A stretch of 64,000 bases of DNA from Aphanomyces cochlioides (taxonomy: Eukaryota; Oomycota; Saprolegniomycetes; Saprolegniales; Verrucalvaceae). Shown piece after piece: positions 8,199-17,645 of this stretch. The translations under genes were made by a program, and so were the position numbers. Numbering within the stretch: position 1 is the stretch's first letter; each line of letters starts with the position of its first letter. The DNA is taken from contig JAHQRK010000024.1 in NCBI GenBank assembly GCA_019828595.1, positions 1,100,831 to 1,164,830 on the forward strand. The letters are read 5' to 3'. The notes beneath the pieces were generated by a model. It was not told where the DNA came from, ran no database searches, and saw only the letters and a program-made list of their open reading frames with translations.

Positions 8199-10298
8199 AT
8201 GAGTGGAATCATAGCTAATACACCTACTATAAGTAGTTCAACATACAATCCGGCAAATTACACAAGTGATATTTATTTGAAGAAAAGTGATCCGAGAGTC
8301 TCATATATCAGTAATCTAACACCCGGTCAAGCAAGTGCTAAAAAGGCATTAATTTTAGATTCGGGGCTTTCAATTTCTGGAATAAATTCAATTAGCATTA
8401 GTGGAAGCCAAACAATTTCTAATGGAACTTCTCAATTGAATTTAAATTCGTCATCAAACTCTGCTGGAAGATCAACGGTTGCTTTTATTAATGATGTATC
8501 GACGTATGAATTTGGCTCGCGAGGTAGTACTAATGGCACTTATAACAATTCATTATACATTTACAATGGAGGATATCTATGGACTATGGGATCTACTGGC
8601 AATACGAGCTTTCTAAGCACAACAGATGCTTCATCAAGTACTAATGGTGGTTCGGTTACAATCAGTGGTGGCTGCGCTGTTGCTAAAAAATTATACATCG
8701 GATCTCACTCTTATACATCAGGTTCGATTCTCCAAGGGAATTCAACAGATACATCACGAGCTATTTCTTGCTTAAATAGCAATTTGGCAATTGCCGGTAC
8801 ATCATATATTTGTATTGGCCAAGGATTGGCAACAAATAATCAAGCAGAATTATCATTTTACTATGCAGGATCAGGATCGACAAATAATCGATTTCAGATT
8901 GGCTTTTATGGAGGCACCCGAATTTTCGAAGTAGCGGCAAGTGGTATCGTTAATATTAATTCAAATATTGCATCTACTACTCAATCGAACGGATCGCTGG
9001 TGATAGCTGGTGGTTGTGGGATTTCTGGAAATGTTAATGCTGGCGGATCTATCAATTCAGCAACGACGGCTACGATCGGTTCGTCATCAAATACATTAGG
9101 AACGCTTTCGATTACAAGCGTTGGATATCATATAACAAACTATTACAGTGGAACTGTATATTCATCGATCAATACGAGCTCGGCAGGTGATGTCGTCTTC
9201 ACGAGCGTAAATGGAGGGACAAGCACTTATTATACTTTTGCTAACAATGGACAAATCCAACTTAGTGGTATTACAGCTAGAAATGGTCATAAATTGAACC
9301 TTGGTACAAATACAAGTAAAGACAATATCATTTGTCTGGCACAAGCTAATAATACGAGCCCATCTTACATGCTTGGTGTAAATAATTCCATTCTTGAATA
9401 CACATCTGGCGGAGCTCATTCTTGGTATTCTAATACTACAACTACACCGGCTATCCTTGGTACACAGCAAATGACTTTAACCAACGGAGGAAACCTAAAT
9501 ATTTTCAATGGTGGAGTTCATTGCTATGGAATCAATGCAGCCGATCTCACTTCTACAGGACCAGGAATGCACATGCATTATTCAACAAGCTCTAGCGTTG
9601 GTATTATACAATGCTTTGATTATAGTGCCGGTTTATATAAAGATATCGGTATTCAGAGCTCGTTTTTCTACAAATCATCAAATGGATTTTGGGGCATTGG
9701 TACGAATAATCCAAATGCTCCTCTTCACATTCAAGGAACTGGACAGATTTCTACTTCATCGGGTTTCACATTTATTACATCAACGAGTGTCGGTCAAGCT
9801 TCTGGGTTTACTAATCGTTCTTTCTCTCTATACACATCGGGAGGTATTATGGTGGCGTCTGGTGAAATTGACTGCTTATCCGATTTGAGAACTAAATCTA
9901 ATGTTGTTGATTTAGATTCAGATTTATCTGAACGCTTTATTAGAAATATCACTCCTATCGAATATAGCTATAAAGCAAATCCTGATAAACGCCATTATGG
10001 CTATGGTGCACAAGAACTCGTGAAACATGGATTGAGTGTGTTGGTTGGTGCTACTGATTCTGATGAACCATTGCCCGAGGAAATTATTGAGTGTATTAAT
10101 GGTGATGTTATTCAGATTAGTTCTGATAGTCGTCTTGTAGTCGATGTGATCAGCGTCGTACCATTGCTGCATTCTGCTCTTAAACGTGCGCTTGAGAAAA
10201 TTGATAATCTTACTCAAGTTGTTGGAAAGCAGCAGATGCAGATTGAACAACTTACAACTAAACCTATTCGACGAGCAAAAAGCAGCGCTTTGCTGTAG
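8199..10298 (+). CDS. Fibre/adhesin-like protein with C-terminal S74 chaperone domain
   Basis: A 699-residue Ser/Thr/Asn/Gly-rich protein. The long N-terminal part has beta-helix or fibre-like low complexity with recurrent modules such as GGSVTISGGCAVAKKL and GSLVIAGGCGISGN. From about residue 555 comes an intramolecular chaperone auto-processing (peptidase S74) domain: SDLRTKSNV carries the Ser and Lys of the cleavage dyad, followed by the typical YGYGAQEL and VPLLHSALKRAL coiled-coil end. In phage tail spikes and polinton-like viruses this domain trimerises the fibre, then cuts itself off. The protein is a likely host-attachment spike. The start is preceded by a TATA-like motif. Confidence 0.88.
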   Translation: MSGIIANTPTISSSTYNPANYTSDIYLKKSDPRVSYISNLTPGQASAKKALILDSGLSISGINSISISGSQTISNGTSQLNLNSSSNSAGRSTVAFINDVSTYEFGSRGSTNGTYNNSLYIYNGGYLWTMGSTGNTSFLSTTDASSSTNGGSVTISGGCAVAKKLYIGSHSYTSGSILQGNSTDTSRAISCLNSNLAIAGTSYICIGQGLATNNQAELSFYYAGSGSTNNRFQIGFYGGTRIFEVAASGIVNINSNIASTTQSNGSLVIAGGCGISGNVNAGGSINSATTATIGSSSNTLGTLSITSVGYHITNYYSGTVYSSINTSSAGDVVFTSVNGGTSTYYTFANNGQIQLSGITARNGHKLNLGTNTSKDNIICLAQANNTSPSYMLGVNNSILEYTSGGAHSWYSNTTTTPAILGTQQMTLTNGGNLNIFNGGVHCYGINAADLTSTGPGMHMHYSTSSSVGIIQCFDYSAGLYKDIGIQSSFFYKSSNGFWGIGTNNPNAPLHIQGTGQISTSSGFTFITSTSVGQASGFTNRSFSLYTSGGIMVASGEIDCLSDLRTKSNVVDLDSDLSERFIRNITPIEYSYKANPDKRHYGYGAQELVKHGLSVLVGATDSDEPLPEEIIECINGDVIQISSDSRLVVDVISVVPLLHSALKRALEKIDNLTQVVGKQQMQIEQLTTKPIRRAKSSALL

Positions 10299-10392
10299 CT
10301 GAGGATGATGAAAAAAAAGCAGTTGGTCTTCACCCGACGAACAAATTCGTCTGGTCTTCACACCTGATCGCTTAGTATATTTTTTTGTGTAT
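10299..10392. other. Spacer between convergent fibre and major capsid genes
   Basis: A 94-bp A+T-rich spacer between two convergent stops, with a TTTTTTTG-like run near 10380 that may help end transcription. No gene seen. Confidence 0.3.
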
Positions 10393-12150
10393 TTAAGTCC
10401 AATGATGAATTTCACCAGTTAAACGATCAATCGAAAGATCTCGTTCATATACAACAAATACTAAAGCATTCATACCTTGACAGCAAGCATTAACACCGCT
10501 TACGATAACTGATTGTGGAACGTCTGAATTAGTGATACGAGAGCAATCAGCAACCATGATACGCTGAATCGTTTGCCACTTTTGAAAATCAATCAAACCA
10601 TTTGAAATTTCGTGAGTGAGACCACCATTAATTGCCCCAAGTTTCTTAAATTCGTCATTCCAAGCTTCAAAATCGTAATCCAATGTTTTGCTAAATACGT
10701 TGTCATTCCCAACTTGAACTTGAAAACTACGAATTGAGCTACCTGCTTGACAAGTCCAAGGCGCACTATCAAATGGGCTTTGGAATTGTTCTACACCGTT
10801 AGCCGACGAATTTGCAAAATGTCCGCTGCTTGTTTCGCTGTATGGTACCAAACAAACATATTTGATATTTTTCCAAGAACCAGATAATTGAAGATTGAAT
10901 GTAGCATTTTGTTGAGCTGAAGAAAGAGCACCAGTGCCGGCTTTTCCTCGGAAATATTGAGCATAACAATCAAGATATTTCACGTTCTTTACAGGCTGAC
11001 TTACAATCGGTAACGGATCAGCAATATCATAGAATGGAATATTTAATCTGGCCGTTGTAAATGGAAGGTATTGCCCAGCTTGGGCTAGCGTTGTAATGTT
11101 ATTCTGAAGAGGACCAAATGCTAAACGAACAGTCGTCGAAGCTGTATTACATCCAGCAAGAGCATTGCCAGCATCAGCAGAGGCCAATATAACTGGAACT
11201 GTATTACCGCTTGTCATAGTTGTAGAAGCTAACGTTAGCCCAGTAGTAGTAACTGCAATATCGCAATAACCACTATTTACTTTAAGTCGTAATTTCAATT
11301 GAGGATTTCCGATAAGATCCAATTCTTTAAAAATTGGATGAAGATCAACAAGACGAATTTTTAACATATGATGCCAAACACCAAGAACCGAGCCCGCCAC
11401 TGGTGCAGTATTTACGACAAAAGCTCCTTTGCCGTTTTGAGCTGCAATTGTTGATGCTACAGAAGATCGTTGTGTAATCCAATTGTAGGCATTTACTCCA
11501 CCCGTATAGTTTCCCGATGCATCAATGTTTCCAGTAAGTTGTGGATTGCTGTAAATACGAGAAATAAATCCATTATTTTCTTTCAATGATGCCTCAGTTG
11601 GTACAGTTCCCAAAGTAGCGGTGCAATTTGAGAAATTATTTGTGAAACCGTCCCCTGATAACGAAGTCGATCCTGAAGAAAAATACATAGATTGCCAATC
11701 ATCCGCGCTCATAAAAGCGTCAGCACCATGTTTATTAAGATCAGAAGTGCTCCATTCAGTCATTGCGCGAAGGTTATTCCAGTAGAGTTTGAAATCCGAT
11801 TCAGTAATGATAGTTTGTCCATTAAGCTCTACGGTCATAGAATCAATGATATTCCATACCCCAGCTTTCAAAGAAGTGCAATAACGATTAATAGCACCGA
11901 ATGTGCCAGCACCAGTATTCTTCATAGAGACAATATACGGTAGCGTAAGATAAGCATCTTTTAAAGAAGCAAACCCTTTAGCCCCTTGAAGACTTGTTGC
12001 AGCATCAATGGAAATAATACCAGATTGATAGCTACCCTGATTTACATCGGGGACTTGAACCATTCGTTTTCCTTTAGAAACGCTAATAGATGGTTCACCC
12101 TTTAAAGAGCTTTCATATAAAAATTGATCGGCTAATTGATACTCACTCAT
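10393..12150 (-). CDS. Major capsid protein, double jelly-roll
   Basis: A 585-residue protein whose length, location and sequence style fit the Polinton hexon-like major capsid protein. It opens with a stretch including DQFLYESSLKG, has the usual MTVELNGQTII and IVSQPVKNVKYLDCYA-type strands, and ends with FVVYERDLSIDRLTGEIHH. Two beta-rich halves separated near the middle match the two jelly rolls, which trimerise into capsomers. It is divergent from the protease gene across a 54-bp promoter region. No stop or frameshift, so it appears functional. Confidence 0.9.
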   Translation of the reverse strand: MSEYQLADQFLYESSLKGEPSISVSKGKRMVQVPDVNQGSYQSGIISIDAATSLQGAKGFASLKDAYLTLPYIVSMKNTGAGTFGAINRYCTSLKAGVWNIIDSMTVELNGQTIITESDFKLYWNNLRAMTEWSTSDLNKHGADAFMSADDWQSMYFSSGSTSLSGDGFTNNFSNCTATLGTVPTEASLKENNGFISRIYSNPQLTGNIDASGNYTGGVNAYNWITQRSSVASTIAAQNGKGAFVVNTAPVAGSVLGVWHHMLKIRLVDLHPIFKELDLIGNPQLKLRLKVNSGYCDIAVTTTGLTLASTTMTSGNTVPVILASADAGNALAGCNTASTTVRLAFGPLQNNITTLAQAGQYLPFTTARLNIPFYDIADPLPIVSQPVKNVKYLDCYAQYFRGKAGTGALSSAQQNATFNLQLSGSWKNIKYVCLVPYSETSSGHFANSSANGVEQFQSPFDSAPWTCQAGSSIRSFQVQVGNDNVFSKTLDYDFEAWNDEFKKLGAINGGLTHEISNGLIDFQKWQTIQRIMVADCSRITNSDVPQSVIVSGVNACCQGMNALVFVVYERDLSIDRLTGEIHHWT

Positions 12151-12204
12151 TATATTTTATTAATTATATACATCCACAGATAAGATTATTTTTTAAATTA
12201 TTTA
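12151..12204. promoter_or_regulatory. Bidirectional promoter between capsid and protease genes
   Basis: A 54-bp spacer with TATATTTTATTAATTATATA around 12151-12170. The TATA-like elements lie directly before the capsid start on one strand and about 40 bp before the protease start on the other. Confidence 0.5.
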
Positions 12205-12582
12205 ATGGACCTAATAAAAGGAATTACAAGCGATCATCAGTTAATTAAATTATCTAATTTATTGGGTGTTGAAATAACAAATATTTACACTTTTGAAGAA
12301 ATAAAAAAACAATTGCCCAAAAACGGAAATTATATTATTTTGTTAGAAAATGGTGGTGGAATTGGACATTGGACTGCGATTTATAAAAATGAATATTTTG
12401 ATTCTATGGGCGAGCCACCGCCTTTGATTTTGGGAATAAAAAAATATAACAAAAAACAATATCAATCAACGTATGCTGAATATTGCGGTATATGGTGTAT
12501 GCTTTGGTTATATGCAAAACAGAATAATCGTATGGATTTATTTGATGGATTCCACAATCTAAACAATTCCGATTTCGAATAA
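12205..12582 (+). CDS. Adenain-like cysteine maturation protease
   Basis: A 125-residue C5-type protease. The catalytic His is in GHWTAIY, the acidic residue in FDSMGEPPP, the oxyanion Gln in KQYQST, and the nucleophile Cys in YCGIWCM. This His-acid-Gln-Cys order and the short size match Polinton and adenovirus-type proteases that mature virion proteins, plausibly including the pVI-like protein. No defects visible. Confidence 0.92.
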   Translation: MDLIKGITSDHQLIKLSNLLGVEITNIYTFEEIKKQLPKNGNYIILLENGGGIGHWTAIYKNEYFDSMGEPPPLILGIKKYNKKQYQSTYAEYCGIWCMLWLYAKQNNRMDLFDGFHNLNNSDFE

Positions 12583-12583
12583 T

Positions 12584-12892
12584 TTATTTTAATGCTTCAA
12601 GCTCAGATATTAATTTTGGGCAATTTTCTATCACATATTGATTATTTTTTAACCAATCAATATAATTTGGATCAATTTCTTTAATTTTGTTCAGAGTTAG
12701 ATTTCTATGTTTACCCCATCGCATTTTGTATGATAGATCAGCATCTTTTAATTTTTCGGTTAAATATGTTTTAATTTCTGGTTTGTTTGACAATAACATT
12801 TCCTGATTTATTAACCATTTACAGTAATTTTGATCAATCTCAAAAACTTCTTGAATAGTCTTAGCTTTGTATTTTCCGAAATTTAATTCCAT
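12584..12892 (-). CDS. Protein of two tandem ExoX-C-like (DUF3820-type) repeats
   Basis: The 102-residue product is made almost entirely of two copies of one module: LNFGKYKAKTIQEVFEIDQNYCKWL and MRWGKHRNLTLNKIKEIDPNYIDWL, given here only as their start-to-end cores at about residues 3-28 and 56-82. The pattern FGK(Y/H)xxxTxxxIxxxDxxYxxWL is that of the small domain found at the C-terminus of exonuclease X and in many viral proteins. It likely binds nucleic acid or serves as an accessory to a nuclease; no catalytic domain is attached. It converges tail-to-tail with the protease gene (1 bp apart). Confidence 0.72.
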   Translation of the reverse strand: MELNFGKYKAKTIQEVFEIDQNYCKWLINQEMLLSNKPEIKTYLTEKLKDADLSYKMRWGKHRNLTLNKIKEIDPNYIDWLKNNQYVIENCPKLISELEALK

Positions 12893-13093
12893 TATTTTTA
12901 ATATATTCTATAGGTGATAGGTATTTTTAAAATTAATTAAATATTGAATTTTTGAATTGGTCAAGTTTGGATGTTCAATTTTTGTGAGTAAATGTTGGAC
13001 TGTCTGTTATGTTCATCAGGTTTTTGTCGGGAAAACGGCATATTTTTCCAATAATAAATCAAGTCAGTTCCGATTAACCAAATATATAATGAC

Positions 13094-13228
13094 TGACATT
13101 GAGTTATTTTCAATCAAATGGACATATAAAAACACGTCTTTTATTGACATTGAGTTAAATTCAAACAAATGATGGACAAAAAATATGGTTATTTCATTGA
13201 CTATGAGTTAAACTGAAACAGATGTAAA
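13094..13228. repeat. Three imperfect ~52-bp direct repeats near element right end
   Basis: Units start at about 13094, 13145 and 13198, each with a TGAC(A/T)(T/A)TGAGTTA core followed by a CAAACAAATG-like core. They lie in the noncoding stretch between the ExoX-C-like gene and the last small gene. They may be subterminal repeats of the element. Confidence 0.55.
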
Positions 13229-13232
13229 CATA

Positions 13233-13442
13233 CTAATATCCAAACTCGCTTTTAAATATTTTATTACAGTTAATTATTTCTGCTTTACTCATTCTTTTAA
13301 AATACGTAGTAGCCCAATCGTTATACAATTTATAGATTTTATTAAATCCATAGAATCCTTCATAATCTTTATCTCCGTATGGACTTGTAATTACAATATA
13401 AGCATCATCGTTTGTTTTATAAATCTCTACGTGGTCAAACAT
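13233..13442 (-). CDS. Small hypothetical protein at the right end of the element
   Basis: A 69-residue acidic/aromatic protein (FDHVEIYKTNDDAYIVITSPYG... with YNDWATTYFKRMSK near the end). The pattern of a short beta segment with SPYG and a helix with a WA-T motif recalls small proteins common in giant viruses and polinton-like viruses, but I cannot name the family. Codon use matches the element, and it is the last frame before composition turns host-like. Confidence 0.6.
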   Translation of the reverse strand: MFDHVEIYKTNDDAYIVITSPYGDKDYEGFYGFNKIYKLYNDWATTYFKRMSKAEIINCNKIFKSEFGY

Positions 13443-13781
13443 TTCACGGTTTTCGTAATTATTACATAAATATGTTCTATATCTTGCTTTAAATTTTACA
13501 ATAATTAAAATAGGTGCAATTGTTATTGTCCCGTTTTGAATAAATATAAAATATGATCAAATTGTTTGATGTTTTATTGCAAAACAAATTTTAATAAATG
13601 GCAGCAATACAAAATGTAAGGCTGTCAAAATCTCATATTAAAAATGTGTGCGCGCTGATTTCGTTGCACATGATTGGTTGATAATATTCAACGAGATAAG
13701 CAATGATTGGGTAATATCGTCACCACGAACTTGGCTTTTAAAGCGCAAAATCCCGTCCCAGCTCCTGCACCGCAGACGAAC

Positions 13782-15399
13782 ATGTCTGTCGAAGCGCAAG
13801 GTGTGCAGGACGTGACTGTCGACTTGGCAACTGCTTTCAAGTATCGCGCGGAAGAATACTATGTGAGAAAAGCGTACTCGTCGTATTATGTTCGTGTAAT
13901 TGAACTTCTACAGACATACGACTACATCTCAGTGACGGGAACACCAGGTTTGAACTTGTATACGATTAAAAGATGAATAACAGACGCGTGTGTTTTGTGT
14001 AGGCATTGGCAAATCGATCTTTTATGACTACTTCTTTTCTCGATACCGAAATGAACACCACGAGGCTATTATTGTTACTGCGTCTTTCAACAAGGATCGG
14101 CAATTGGAGGAGTGTGTCGTGTTTAGTCCTGATGGTTCAAGTATGATTTGGGATAACACTGATTTCCCAAACATTGGAAAACGTATTCCAAATGCGATTC
14201 ATCTCTATGATGGACCGCCATCTGTGAAACCTGCGCGATCGAAAATGGTAACTTTCACAAGTCCCAATTTTGGTTGGCTCGATTCGATGCGGAAGAATGT
14301 CGAAGCTCATTGCGAGCTGTATATGCCTGTTTGGGAATTGGGCGAGTTGGGTGACGCCGTCAAAGTGTTGAATTTGGAGATATCAGACGAAGAATTGACC
14401 GAGAGATATAAACAGTTTGGTGGTGTCCCGCGCTATTGTCTAGCAAAATCAGCCAGAGCGTATCGAAAGGGATTGATCGCCATGGAACAAGCGATTGAGA
14501 AGATTAAAACGTTGGAGGATGTTCAAGCGTGCTTTGAAATGTCTGTGCCGTTAAATCTTGTAGTTCATCGACTGCTGCATTACATTCCTGAAGAGGATCC
14601 AACATTTGCAACACTCGAGTTTGGTTCGGATTGGATTGGAATACGGATTTACAACCAACTCGCCGTTAAACTTAGCCAAGAACGAGCAAAGTTGATGAAA
14701 TGGCTTGACGGTGCAGGAAAAGCGTCTACGTTTAATGGATGGTTGTTTGAAAATCTCGCCCATGAAAAACTTTTTGACGGTGGTACGTTCAAGTGCGTAC
14801 AACTTGACGAACGAAGGCAAGAGATATCGCTGACGATCAATCGGACCATTGGGCATTATGAGCGGTTTGCAACTAACTTTACTTTGGAAATGGTCTTTCA
14901 GAATGTGTATCAAATCCCGAAATCTCAAACATTCAAGTCCATTGACTCGTTTATCCATTTGGGTGAGACGTTGCTGTTGTTCCAAATTACAAAATCATTA
15001 AACCATCCAGTCGATTGTGCAGGATTAGTGGAATTGTTTGCAAAGTTGGAGCTTGTTGACAAGATCAAACAAAACCCACGCTTTGCTCAACTGATATTTG
15101 TTGTGCCTCAAGGAATTGGCGACTCGTACAAGAATCAACAATTGATCACTCAAAATTTGCGTTTGGAAGACTTGATGGGAGCCGGCGTGAGATGTATTTC
15201 AGGGATTGGGCCAGTCCTGCAAAAGAAGTTGCACGACAAGAACATTTTTACTTGTTCACATTTGAAGGCTCATTCTAAAGATCCGGAGGTGAAACATGAG
15301 TTTGAGCTTTTGACCAAGCACATCGATCTATTGAAGCAGGTGTGCGACTTGTCGTATTTGAATATGATTCCACAATATGTGCTTGAGATTGAAGTCTAA
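13782..15399 (+). CDS. Crinkler-type effector: P-loop NTPase plus REase-like nuclease domain
   Basis: Host-like codon use begins here. Two exons (13782-13947 and 14003-15399) are separated by a 55-nt GT-AG intron. Splicing restores a canonical GxxxxGKS Walker A that is split between them; the following FYDYFF segment is typical of Crinkler/RHS NTPases. Further signs are a Walker B-like HLYDGPP, and FGGVPRY, characteristic of this group. The C-terminal half holds a restriction-endonuclease-like core (FNGWLFENLAH, LLLFQITKSLNHP). The family acts in host nuclei as modular effectors. No LFLAK-type N-terminal trafficking domain is seen; the ATG at 13782 is the first in frame but an upstream exon may exist. 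No stop in either exon. Confidence 0.85.
13948..14002 (+). other. 55-nt intron in the Crinkler gene
   Basis: Starts GTTTGAAC and ends TTTTGTGTAG. It interrupts the Walker A glycine codon after its first base (phase 1) and contains an in-frame stop, so unspliced RNA would give a truncated product. Confidence 0.85.
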
Positions 15400-16152
15400 G
15401 GATTGATCAATATATATATATGTTTCTGCTGGCGCTCAAAAGTCTACACCCTTGCGATCCTACCTCTGTCATTTGACGTACGACGGCTACAGTACTTGCG
15501 AATACCAGGGCGTGAGTGAATACAAAAAAAATGTTCGTATTCATATTAAAATAAACGTAATAAAGTGTATTTCAAGTATTGCGCATTTCAGTTATTTGGC
15601 AATTTTACCCGATCGATTTATACAAAAAATTCTTTCGCTAATGATTTAATATTATAATCTTCAACAAATTTATTCCTATTATCAACAATTAATTTATCAG
15701 GACGATCAAGTGTTTCTGGAGCGCTAAATGACCCCCAATGTTTTTGCGTAAATTATTGGGTAATTTGTTAACAGTAAATCTGAATATCGCATTATATTAT
15801 AAATAATTATTGTTCAAGATCAAATGAATTTTAAAATTTTCTGTATGAAGGTCAAGATTATGCTGGTGATGCAAAATGCTTTGAGTGGTGATCATTTTGC
15901 CTTTGGACACTTCCACAAGTGTTAATTGTGTTTTTTGCTCGAGGGTGTCTCTAGCGTATGGTTGTGGAAATGGGTGAGAATCCATTCTTAGCTAATGGAT
16001 GATGCCTTACTAATGCTTCTCGTCGTGAGAATTTTGAAGTGGCCACGATATACCTTTAACAGCTATTACTCATAGCATTGCCACTTTACAGCCAATTCCA
16101 AGAGTGTCCGAAAAAAGTAGACCCTCCATGATGCTGTATGTGTTAATTGTGG
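15400..16152. other. Noncoding stretch, A+T-rich in part
   Basis: No gene recognised. The first part (15,410-15,800) is A+T-rich and includes a TATATATATA run at about 15,410; no repeat pairing with the Polinton end was found by eye. Confidence 0.4.
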
Positions 16153-17645
16153 TCATATCGTAGCAATCGAGGGTTGAGCCATCTTAACAGTACTGGATGA
16201 AGAGTTTGCCAACAATGAGAGGAGAGAATTTGCACCAAAGTGAAGAGCTTGTGGGATGGGTACTCTAGAATGCCCAAAGCGCTTTTGACGACGTATGTCT
16301 TCCGATTGATTCCACGCCATATCATCGGCAAACAAACTTGAGCTTGGAGCTAGGCAGCCATTTGTGTCGACGAGGAAAATGTCTAATAAAATTGATCCAC
16401 TTCTTTCTAACAAGTTCAACAGTTTAAAGCACAAGTCCATCTCTTCTGATGTTAATTGCTGAGACTGAGGCAATCTACTCAGTGCACTAAGGTAATCTCC
16501 ATAATCGAAGGCATCTTTGATCGAAAATGAACGAAACATTTCATGAGGTACACTACAATCGAACAATTAGGTATACTTCAAATTCAATTTAAACAAATCC
16601 TCTGGTGGTACTTGATACAAAAGTGGTTCAAGTCTATCTGTTGCTTTTTTGCCACATAAGAAATTTTAGTGAATGACTTGCCAGTCCAGACCTAAGGTGA
16701 ATCCTCCAAATCTTGTTTCCATTCATCCGTTCAAGCCGAAATCAACGTGTTGTAAAGTTATTTACCTTGTCTCGCGATTTCGTTTTGCTCTTCTTCAATC
16801 TCGCATTGAGTCAAATTCGTTTGCTCGACAAGACCAGGTACGCTTGATAGAATTTCGCCACAAACTTCCATATCGACGACTTTATTCGGTACCGTTGATT
16901 CCAGCAGTTGTCTTTCCAAGCTGTATAAACTCGCCCTTCTGAGAGTGATGGGTTAATATGTATTGATGAAAATGTTTGCTTTATCATCACAAGAGGAAAT
17001 TCATTTAGTTCTTCAACGCATTCATCACCATTATTCTTATCAAAGTGGCAATTAGCCGACGTGGTAAACTTGATGAGTGGAAATCGAAATAGAGTGCCTC
17101 CATTCATATCTACACCATAAAGTCAGTTGTAACAGCAAACGTTTAAGAACCTGTGCTTCAGGTCGCAACTGAAAAGAGAATAGGGAGCGAATTGATCCGG
17201 AAAATGTTCTACAAGGGTGGAATTGGCGATGTTAATTTTGATACCGGGATGCGTAATCGTGGCATTAGGGACAATATTTGCGTGGGGGTCAAACATAACT
17301 AAAAGTTATCTCATTGCCAGGTCAAAGTCGTTACCAAACGAATCGCCTGACATGACTAAGGGGACATCGGTCAAATGATAAACAGATTTGAAGCTCAGAC
17401 CAAATCGACCAGTCGTTGAGAGGACAAATAGATGTTGCGAGATGATGAATCACAAGGAGATGCTTAGTGGTAATAATAGCGCCATCCCAGGTGGATGCAT
17501 CCTCTAACTATGGTGGTTAAAGCCGAAATTGAACTCCAAGCCGACGGCATGCATCAATAACAAGTTGATGCGTACTTCCAAGGAATGCATCGTTGTCTGC
17601 CTTGTACAGGATTCCTTGGTGAGCTGTAAAGAGGTTTGTGATCAA
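16153..17645 (-). pseudogene. SACS: Sacsin-like HSP90-type (GHKL) ATPase fragment, broken
   Basis: Read on the minus strand in shifting frames, the order of sacsin N-terminal motifs is clear: TTGRFGLSFKSVYHLTDVP (about 17,420-17,365), then after an in-frame TAA the strand LLVMFDPHANIVP and FPDQFAPYSLFS (17,300-17,170), then GGTLFRFPL at about 17,100, and finally a repeat-type segment with VDTNGCLAPSSSLFADDMAW at 16,340 and HFGANSLLSLL. Sacsin is a giant co-chaperone; its GRFG box closes over ATP. The stop and several frame changes indicate a pseudogene, although short introns may explain some. A related gene piece lies at 36.8-40.6 kb. Confidence 0.72.
17510..17645 (-). repeat. Duplicated segment shared with 24.19-24.36 kb (inverted)
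   Basis: Translates to a segment with LFTAHQGILYKADNDAFLGS and LVIDACRRLGVQF that recurs at about 24,190-24,360 on the plus strand with few changes. It lies just upstream of the sacsin-like GRFG box, so it may be its N-terminal exon, but I do not recognise it. Confidence 0.6.

Larger units (their letters stand above)
1..13640. mobile_element. Polinton/Maverick-type virus-like element, left end outside window
   Basis: This block is markedly A+T-rich and holds the hallmark Polinton gene set in compact, mostly intronless form: protein-primed PolB, RVE integrase, FtsK/HerA-type packaging ATPase, adenain-like protease, double-jelly-roll major capsid protein and a penton-like minor capsid protein. 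Known Polintons are 15-20 kb with terminal inverted repeats; here the polymerase runs off the left edge and composition changes to host-like at about 13.6-13.7 kb, so the right boundary is approximate. Most frames are intact, which suggests recent integration or a still-functional element. The S74 fibre gene and GIY-YIG/zinc-finger genes are accessory cargo also common in polinton-like viruses. Confidence 0.93.

Noticed and set aside
9162..9888. Frames antisense or shifted within the fibre gene
   Set aside because: Shadows of a long low-complexity gene with a clear S74 domain in the chosen frame.
13707..13781. Upstream extension of the Crinkler frame to 13,707
   Set aside because: That start is TTG, unlikely in a eukaryotic gene; the first in-frame ATG is 13,782, although an upstream exon remains possible.
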